From assembly GCA_944474755.1 (NCBI GenBank), contig OX104122.1, positions 20,671,714 to 20,735,713 on the forward strand: a stretch of DNA of 64,000 nt, read 5' to 3'. Positions 57,017 through 64,000 of the stretch are shown in pieces (positions within the stretch are counted from its first letter, which is position 1; each line of letters begins with the position of its first letter). Made by a program: the position numbers and the translations under genes. Below the pieces are notes generated by a model. That model worked only from the letters and a program-made list of their open reading frames with translations. It had not been told where the DNA came from and did no database searches. This stretch comes from Limnoperna fortunei. Lineage: Eukaryota > Mollusca > Bivalvia > Mytilida > Modiolidae.

Positions 57017-57104
57017 AAACCCGCCAACGACCTTTCCGGTAGCCCGGACACGGGTAAAATATTCCAGAGCCTGCGGGCAAATTCCGTAGCATTGGCATGT
57101 ATGG
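57017..57104 (+). CDS. Candidate orphan exon, unidentified
   Basis: A GC-richer segment in AT-rich surroundings ends ATGG before a consensus donor, GTAAGT (57105-57110). One frame is open: KKPANDLSGSPDTGKIFQSL then RANSVALACMG. A weak acceptor (AAG after a T-rich tract) lies near 57016. I do not recognise the product and found no partner exon. It could be a first exon of a gene further right or part of a decayed gene. Confidence 0.3.
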
Positions 57105-57267
57105 GTAAGTATTATTTCAATTTCAAAATTGATTGCATAAAGATTCTACGAGTACGGGTCCTCTAGATTATAAAAATAACATATCATTATTGAAGTTAAG
57201 CAATTTGTCTGCGTGTTCTGAAATAATTTCGTGTTTTTGCCGTGTTTTGAATATGTAATATTTAGTA

Positions 57268-57478
57268 TTTGATTTGTTTGTTTGTTTAAATGTTGTATTA
57301 CACCACATTTTGCCATTTCAACAAAAGCATGGAATCAAGTTATTTCTTTTGAAGAGGAGTATCCATTGAGCCCTTAACTTTGATAGGACTAGTAATTCAT
57401 AACAATTAATGTTAGAGTCTTGCAGACTTTGATCTATACATATCTAACTACCTAAACCACTCCGCTTGAGGGCTTCAC
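57268..57478 (-). mobile_element. Diverged SINE copy
   Basis: GTTTGTTTGTTTAAATG tail, CACCACATTTTGCCATTTC, AAGCATGGAATCAAG and head remnant CCTAAACCACTCCGCTTGAG. Confidence 0.72.
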
Positions 57479-58024
57479 TACTTCAAGGGGGCAAGAAAAG
57501 AACTGGAAAGGTCAATTAGAGGACTATGCCACAAAATAGACAAAACAACGAGAGTACAAAGATATTGATAAATTGTGCAAATGGATCAAGGATGTCAGGT
57601 CTCTGATTCACATTAGAATCAATTGATTAGAACGGATTATTAGGACATCATCAGTCTTCAAAGATCCTAATGTGATTTAAACTCGGACATCCATGAACAA
57701 TGTGAATTCCCAGCAGAAAAATGCCTTAAAATTATCTTTATATGAAGCAGCACTATAGATAATAATACAAGAAATATGAAAAAAGGGGGGGGGGCGTTTC
57801 TGTTAACGTGTTTTGTTCATTTTTTAGGCCTAATTTAACTGCCTTTATAATCCGATGTTAGTTTTGTAATTTGTCGGATTTACGGCAGAATTTAGTCCTA
57901 TTACTCGTAATGTAGCAAATAAAAAATTCTAACAGCGATCTATTTATACAAAATTCAAACATAATATACATCTCTTTTATGTTATTAAAGCTTCAAACAT
58001 TGCGAAACTAATGGAGAACGATCT

Positions 58025-58195
58025 TTATTGAAGAAATGTCTTTTTTCGTCTTTGAAGATGTACGTGAAAAATGCTATGTTGATCATTTTCCGTATATGGA
58101 TAATGTGACCTAATTTTAGTAAAATCGTGCTCATTTACATATGTTACAACCATTCCGTAGTAAGAATCCAGTAATTTACATACGACACCTTCCCA
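58025..58195 (-). CDS. Candidate terminal exon or gene fragment, unidentified
   Basis: After a possible acceptor (CTCAAGGTT... with CCCAG) the frame reads KLCVASWEGVVCKLLDSYYG, then MVVTYVNEHDFTKIRSHYPY and FHVHLQRRKKTFLQ before TAA. AATAAA overlaps the stop codon. No homology recognised; it may be chance. Confidence 0.22.
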   Translation of the reverse strand, partial: WEGVVCKLLDSYYGMVVTYVNEHDFTKIRSHYPYTENDQHSIFHVHLQRRKKTFLQ

Positions 58196-58828
58196 AGATG
58201 CAACACACAATTTTTCTGGGTTCTCAAGGTTTTACATGTAGTAAACGTTATTTAACTGAGACACGAAGGTCAACTAATACATAACGCTCAGTGGGTTATT
58301 AAAACGGCAATAATTATCATAACGTATCAATAATGATTGATTTTAAACACAAAGCGGATAAAAAAATGGTGACACTGTCGAAAGATATCAAAATTGCCCA
58401 TGGATGATGATGTATGCAACTACTTTTGGGTATCAAAGTGCCAGCAGTGATTCATTCCCGCTCTGCTACATTATTATTAATGGGGCTAAATTCGTACCAT
58501 CGCCAAAAAAAAATGCATGGGTACGATGAATTTGAAAATTTAATTGCAGATAGTTGTCCCAAAGTTTGGAATGATGATTATTGGATACGCCTTTTACCGA
58601 CTAGTGGTGTATTATACCCAACCAAACCATTTTCATCAACTAACCAACTTCCATATTACAGTAATAAAAGCGGGAGATTTAGCATGCCATAAAACCTGGT
58701 TTAACCCACCATATCTTTTGAAATCTCTCCACCAAGTCAGGACCATTGCTGTAGTTACTTTATTTTTAGTTGTTGGTTTTAAAGTTTGCCTATTTATTGT
58801 AGTTGAATTTGTGGATTGTCTTTTTTGG

Positions 58829-58880
58829 CGGTTGCTGAAAGTGGCGTTAAACACCATTCAAACAAACAAACAAACAAAAT
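58829..58880 (+). mobile_element. SINE 3' end fragment
   Basis: GCTGAAAGTGGCGTTAAACA followed by CCATTCAAACAAACAAAC. Only the tail is present. Confidence 0.88.
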
Positions 58881-60156
58881 CTTAACTCCTGTCAACAATT
58901 TTAACACCAGACCGTTATACGTACATTGATTACTGTCATTCCAGAAGTGTAGAAATCAAATGTAGATACGAAAACTTTCAACTTGTTTTTGTACACGTAT
59001 GAGGACGAGTTCCTCGAAGGTCCATATGGTGTTTACATTTCCAACTCAAACTTATGATTGTTTCTTGCAATAGATATTACGATTTTACTAGAACAGATGC
59101 TGTCGTTTACCAACTAGCTATTCAAGAGGGGATTTTGTTTAAGTCATTTCTTAAGTGGTCCGACAGATTTGGTCGCTATAGATTTTGGAAAATCCTTCTC
59201 CAAAATGCGATTCGAAATTTTATCCTTAGTATGACCTTTTGTCGTGGACATTACCATGAGTAAATCAAAGAGCATTTAAATAGCGATATGCACTTCTTAA
59301 TCGTTTAGAGTACCTGAGTCAACTTTGTTGGGTTCCGTTACTCACTTTTAATTTTCGGTGTTTTTTTTATTTCTTAGGCGTGTTATGTTTCTTTGAATTT
59401 TTTTCACTCTTCTATGGTTTCCGATCCTTACTGATTAGTTTTCTTATGTTTTATTTATTTGATTTCAATTTTTAATTAACTCTTCCACAGTGCACGTTAA
59501 TAACAGTATATTGCAGTATTTCTCGTGTCAGAAGGCCTCTATTATCTGGAAGATCCTTCAACCAGCAAGTTATATTTTGCTTTATGTTTTAGAGCCCATT
59601 ACAGTTCCAAACGACCGTTTAAAAGTTTTCATGCAACACTGAATGTTATGTCACATTCAGATCAATCATTTGTGTAGTGTAGATTTAGAGTGGTTATTTT
59701 GAATCTTGTTCGAATTGCAAGACGTTTTGCTTTGCTGTTTGTGACATTGGAATACAATCCCTGATAAATAAATATTTTTTTTTTGCATATGAAAATTTAT
59801 ATTGGCTTAGTACCGTCATCCAAAGTATACAGTCGGGGGTCACATCCACGTACTTAAACATCATTTCCCATTAAAGCCCATATAATGCAGTTGAAGAATT
59901 GCAGTGCCATATAACCGCGTTCAAAAAAGCTAAAATGCGTTAGTTTTTTATAGAATGTAAGAAATTCATGAACATAAATACATGTTTAAACATGTCCAAT
60001 AAACTTTTTTTAATACTTAGCTACTGACTGGACACATTAAAATCTAATTAAAATGTAAATTTGTTTATCAGTTCTTGTTACCATCTTATATAGATGCAAA
60101 TTTCTCTACAGCCTTGATAAAATATCAATATGATGGTATGCTGTGTGACTTATAGG

Positions 60157-60264
60157 TTATTTACGTTTTTTGAAACGAGATGCGTTTTCTCGTTCATATC
60201 TCATCGAAGGGCGTCAGCCCTGAGATGACGAGAAAATGCATCGAGTTTCATAAAACGTAAATAA
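60157..60264. repeat. ~48-bp imperfect inverted repeat upstream of the TRIM-like gene
   Basis: The outer ends TTATTTACGTTTT and AAAACGTAAATAA pair. Inner blocks GATGCGTTTTCTCGT and ACGAGAAAATGCATC pair with a few mismatches. The hairpin tip is AGGGC-GTCA-GCCCT. It resembles a short foldback transposon. Confidence 0.88.
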
Positions 60265-60750
60265 TCTGTTTATCGCTGTTTTGTAACATTGTGACGTCAT
60301 AATGTTACTTAACGACGTCTCGACAGCTTGACAGCGAGCTGAGATGGGCCCATCTCAAGCTAGTAGAGTGATATGGAATAATATCGCAAACAAAGATCAA
60401 AGGAAAATACTGCAAAATAGCGATAATAACAAATACGCGACAACGAGTTGATATATATTGGTAATAGATTTACTTATTTTTAAGCAGTCAAAAAATGATA
60501 ATCGCTTGCGTTATGTTTAGATCTTGACTATAACTGCTGAATTTGATTTGATTTGAAATTTAATTTAATATATACATTCATAAACAAGAAAAAGAACCAA
60601 TGAAATCCCTCTCTTAGTCGCTTCAAGAGTCAGGATCATTATACACTACTTCGTATTTAATTTATATAGCAATTTAAAAAAGACTAATGACACTTAGTAG
60701 TTCAGTCTTAACTAAGTGCTATTTAAATTTATACAGTAATAATTCAAATA

Positions 60751-60761
60751 TTTTCTTATAG
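60751..60761 (+). promoter_or_regulatory. Likely 3' splice site of a 5'UTR intron before the TRIM-like gene
   Basis: A T-rich tract ending TTTTCTTATAG sits 11 nt before the start codon. Single-coding-exon TRIM genes often have a non-coding first exon. I could not identify the donor. Confidence 0.55.
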
Positions 60762-60772
60762 TATCAACTAAA

Positions 60773-62461
60773 ATGGCAGAAAACACACAGATTTGCAGCA
60801 TTTGTGACCAAAATCATGTTACAAAAACCTCATCGTACTGGTGTCCCGAATGCGAACAGGCACTTTGTTCCGATTGTAAACTTTATCACGGATCGTTGAA
60901 GCTGTTTAAAAGTCACGTTCCAATACCAATTTCAGACTACCAGGCTTTGACACCATCTGTCGCGTCTATTGGTAGTTACTGCACAGAACACGACGAGAAG
61001 TATCAACTGTTCTGTCAAAGTCATGACAGCGTGTTATGTCCGGAATGTATTGAGAAGCACTCGGAATGTAAAGATGTTATTCCGCTGAGTAAGATGATCG
61101 GGAACATCAAGACATCAGAAAAGTTTATCGAGACCGAACAAAGTTTGGTGGATATCGACACAAATATTGTACGAATTGAAGAAAGCCTAACACAAAATCA
61201 AAGCAGTTTAAAAAGCCAGGAGGAGATCATTTTGTCTAAAATTAGTCAGGCTTGCAAAGAAATTAACGAAAACTTAGATAAAATAGAGAAAGTTGTGAAG
61301 AATGAAATTTCAGAATTACAAAATAAAAAAGGAAGTAACATAGAAACTGTTATGAAATCTCTGAACGATAGAAAACAGCAAAATTCAGCATGTAAACTAC
61401 AGCTAGAAAATATGAGAAAGCATGCATCCGACCTACAAACATTCTTTGGCTTACGACATATAAGTTCAGAAATTTCTACAACAGTGACCTTTATAGAGTC
61501 CATTGCTGAAAACGGAAGTCTAGATAAAATCACGTTTGAGGACAACATTGATGAAAATATAAAAAGAATTCGAAGAAATATTGATACCTTGGGAACGATT
61601 CGCATAGGAAAAAGTCCGTGTGATCTTTTTCTTGTGAAACAAAAAGAGAAACAAGCACAGTTAGTTGGAGTGAAATCCGTGTCTATCAATAATATTAAAT
61701 TTAACCTGAAACAGACAGTTGATAATAAAGGCCTTAATATAAAAGGTTGTGCTATCTTACTAGATGGTACAATGGTTTTCAGTGATTATTCGTCTAAAGA
61801 CTGTTTAATCATTATTGATGGTGAGTGTAAACATTTGTTTGAAGTTTCATTGAAACCTAGTTTTGCTGTTGATGTAGCATGTATTGACGACAGAACTGTA
61901 GCCGTGACGTCAAGCAGAGATTCACACTCGGGTGTGAATATTGTAAATATACGCAGTCGTAAAGTAGTGAAATTTCTTCCAAAGAATCATCCTTGTTATG
62001 GGATTACAACATGGAAAGGATCATTGGTGTATTTTGTTAAAGGAAAGGGAATCGACATGATGGATGTTAATGGAACGAACACAACAACAATTGTCAAGTG
62101 TGATTTACCAATTTGGGCATATATTGCTGAATATAATGACAAACTGTACTACACCAACAGCGACGCACACACTGTCACCTGCTGTGACATTAGAGGTAAC
62201 ACAATCTGGACATTTAAAGATGAGGCTGTCCTGTGTAAGCTGTTCGGTATATCAGTCGATAATGATGGACACGTGTATGTTGTTAGTAATGGGAATAAAA
62301 GTTTAATAGTGTTATCGTCTGACGGACAACAAATTAGACATATTCTGTCAAAGAAGGACGGTCTAAAAAATCCAACAGCATTACACTATGACAGAAGCAG
62401 GAAACAAATTCTTGTGGCAAATTGGAGCGAAAATGCTCTGCTATTTGAAGTATTATCATAG
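60773..62461 (+). CDS. RING-less TRIM-like protein: two B-boxes, coiled coil, NHL-like propeller (562 aa)
   Basis: Uninterrupted 562-codon frame. Residues 8-48 form a first B-box-type zinc site (C8, C11, C24, C27, C32, C35, H39, H48). Residues 70-99 form a second B-box (C70, H73, C81, H84, C89, C92, H96 visible). Residues about 110-260 are charged and heptad-like, consistent with a coiled coil. From about 270 to 562 runs a beta-rich region with repeated D-G and V-S/T blades like NHL/TRIM2/3/71-type propellers. No RING precedes the B-boxes, so ubiquitin-ligase activity by a RING cannot be assumed. Such proteins are typically cytosolic scaffolds, and bivalves carry large families of them; the role of this one is unknown. 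The ATG is 11 nt after a likely 5'UTR acceptor (TTTTCTTATAG, ending 60761), so a non-coding first exon probably lies upstream. Confidence 0.92.
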   Translation: MAENTQICSICDQNHVTKTSSYWCPECEQALCSDCKLYHGSLKLFKSHVPIPISDYQALTPSVASIGSYCTEHDEKYQLFCQSHDSVLCPECIEKHSECKDVIPLSKMIGNIKTSEKFIETEQSLVDIDTNIVRIEESLTQNQSSLKSQEEIILSKISQACKEINENLDKIEKVVKNEISELQNKKGSNIETVMKSLNDRKQQNSACKLQLENMRKHASDLQTFFGLRHISSEISTTVTFIESIAENGSLDKITFEDNIDENIKRIRRNIDTLGTIRIGKSPCDLFLVKQKEKQAQLVGVKSVSINNIKFNLKQTVDNKGLNIKGCAILLDGTMVFSDYSSKDCLIIIDGECKHLFEVSLKPSFAVDVACIDDRTVAVTSSRDSHSGVNIVNIRSRKVVKFLPKNHPCYGITTWKGSLVYFVKGKGIDMMDVNGTNTTTIVKCDLPIWAYIAEYNDKLYYTNSDAHTVTCCDIRGNTIWTFKDEAVLCKLFGISVDNDGHVYVVSNGNKSLIVLSSDGQQIRHILSKKDGLKNPTALHYDRSRKQILVANWSENALLFEVLS

Positions 62462-64000
62462 TTTTAAAACAACTTTTAAAGTCGCATAGGTTTTTGTGCC
62501 ATTTTCCTAGTTCCTTTATGTCAAATTACTTTCATTTGAAATCGAACGAGAAAAATGAAACAAAACTTCAGTTTAAACTTGTTCATTCCTTTCTAAAATA
62601 CCCTTTAGAATATATATCTAATAAGGCAGTGAATTGACAGAAAATAGAATTGGAATTATCGTAAACAGAAATTGAAATAATTCTTTCATTTTGCTTTCGC
62701 TTCGCAACAATTATTACATGTAATTAATATTATTTGCTGTGTTGTAGTTGCATTATAATATAATCTCACTAAATGTAATTAAAATGTTCTATTGTAGACA
62801 AAAAACCATTTTATGATGTTAATTATCATTTCTATCATTTAAATACTTCTCTTGGTTTCGAACCATAACGAGGCTTAAAATTTGTTTTAACAGTGATAAT
62901 AGGCTCAAAGATTTGTCACAATTAGTTAATGTGTTACTTGCGTATTAAGAGCCAAATTCCAATCAGAGCAATAATTCTGATCCATTAGCCAGTGTCACAA
63001 TACAGACAAAAACTATCTAACTTGCTACCGAACACTTAATTTGTAAAATCCTTAAAATCACTTTAATGGTTATAGAAGAGCATTTATTTTGTTTTACATT
63101 CACGTAAATACAAAGTGGTGCTGATCAAATTTAATGGTGGTTCCATGCATGTTGATATTTAATAAACATCGTCGAAATCATAAAATTACATAAAATGTTT
63201 CTGTATGCAAATATGTTCACGTATATTCAGCGTTGCCTTGCATTCCACACTTCCAACATATTAACAATCAACATATGGTACATTACTCTTGTAATGAAAT
63301 ATCCCGGATTCCATTTTTCAAAAAAACTTTATGCGTCTGTTGTGCCGATCGTGTATTTAATTTAGTATGTGGAATAGTTAAATTCAATGTGGAAACATCA
63401 AATTATTTTATACTATTAGAAGAATACAGGGATCTAAAACTCCATCAGTTCCTTCGAATTTTTTTTAAAGATCCATATTAGATTTTCACTATTTCTAGAG
63501 TAACAAGAATCAAAGTATTTTTGTAGACATGATTTATCGCTGTCAATATTGATATTAACAGGCCCGAAAGAGGTGTCGTTGTACATTTAGATGAGCAAGC
63601 AATAAAATGTTGTTTGTGTGGACTTTTGTGAAATTTTTAAAATTCGGTACAATTAAAGAATGTCGTTCTCCTCACTGACAGAGAGCCCAACGGAAGATAT
63701 GAAAGATTTGTTATTGTCAATAATTTTATCATTAGACAGCTGCTTGTAAGACCAATTACTAATTCATTTGTCAAATAATCAATCTAGTGTTTTAGTGTTT
63801 TTGCATACACAAATGGTGTTATTTTGGTGTCTTATCGGCAGGGACATTAAATTTCAAATACATGTAAATGTTAATTCAAGGTAAAGTCGAACAAATATGT
63901 TTGAGGTTGCTTACCATTTCCCACTAGAACAACGATTTCATGTAATGAGCATCATTACAAGCAATTAATGCTTAAGGACTGTTTTTATTTTTGATAATCA
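62462..64000. other. 3' flank of the TRIM-like gene
   Basis: AT-rich, no gene recognised. AATAAA signals occur at 63161-63166 and about 63600. Either could serve the TRIM-like transcript. Confidence 0.6.

Larger units (their letters stand above)
47565..60750. other. 13-kb intergenic region between PIGP and the TRIM-like gene
   Basis: SINEs, two dispersed-repeat tracts, minisatellites, a foldback and short tandem (TAGTCCACAC)-type repeats at about 53110-53215. Only two weak candidate exons (57.0 and 58.1 kb). A 115-codon minus-strand frame at 51649-51996 is not recognised. Confidence 0.65.

Noticed and set aside
58414..58885. Overlapping plus-strand frames of 92 and 113 codons
   Set aside because: The second ends in the SINE tail, neither has recognisable domains, and the frames conflict.
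59054..59263. 69-codon plus-strand frame ending TFCRGHYHE
   Set aside because: No homology, no splice signals, and length expected by chance.
61246..61689. 147-codon minus-strand frame
   Set aside because: Antisense shadow of the coiled-coil region of the TRIM-like gene.

Overview
This is eukaryotic, AT-rich, intron-rich and repeat-rich DNA, most likely from a bivalve mollusc. The evidence is: many copies of a tRNA-derived SINE of a type I associate with bivalve and other molluscan genomes, several bivalve-style dispersed repeats, a RING-less B-box/NHL-like TRIM gene of the kind expanded in bivalves, and two animal genes (NPHP4 and PIGP) whose exons I could chain by splice phase. I cannot name the species. 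No bacterial operon, CRISPR array, rRNA or convincing tRNA gene is present.

Layout. (1) 1387-40745, minus strand: the N-terminal half of NPHP4 (nephrocystin-4, a ciliary transition-zone protein). Fourteen candidate coding exons are listed; thirteen form one continuous phase-compatible chain. The exon at 26.0-26.2 kb is less certain and may be an alternative or duplicated first exon. The gene runs off the left edge. (2) 42262-47564, plus strand: a complete four-exon PIGP gene (GPI-anchor biosynthesis, 132 aa), head-to-head with NPHP4 across about 1.5 kb. (3) 47565-60761: intergenic and almost entirely repeats and hairpins, with two unidentified candidate exons near 57.0 and 58.1 kb. (4) 60773-62461, plus strand: an uninterrupted 562-aa TRIM-like gene with two B-boxes, a coiled coil and an NHL-like propeller. 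(5) 62462-64000: no recognisable gene.

Mobile DNA. The first long NPHP4 intron holds a stack of nested insertions. A 40-bp minisatellite is split by a CAG...CTG-ended, hAT-like element (31062-35557, 5-bp target duplication GTCCA). That element contains a second inverted-repeat element with a tandem ~186-bp core, and the core is split by a 5'-truncated jockey-type LINE (32327-34737, 12-bp target duplication, intact 658-aa reading frame). Two more CAG...CTG elements with clean target duplications lie at 36735-36890 and 46399-47244.

Most interesting. Both genes carry local tandem duplications of a splice site. In NPHP4 the exon-9 donor is copied seven more times downstream, the nearest two in frame-keeping 45-bp steps. 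In PIGP the last-exon acceptor plus exon start is duplicated with a 76-bp period, so use of the first acceptor would shift the frame and remove the conserved C-terminus. I see no new defence or metabolic system. The novelty here is transposon nesting, splice-site duplication and hairpin structure.
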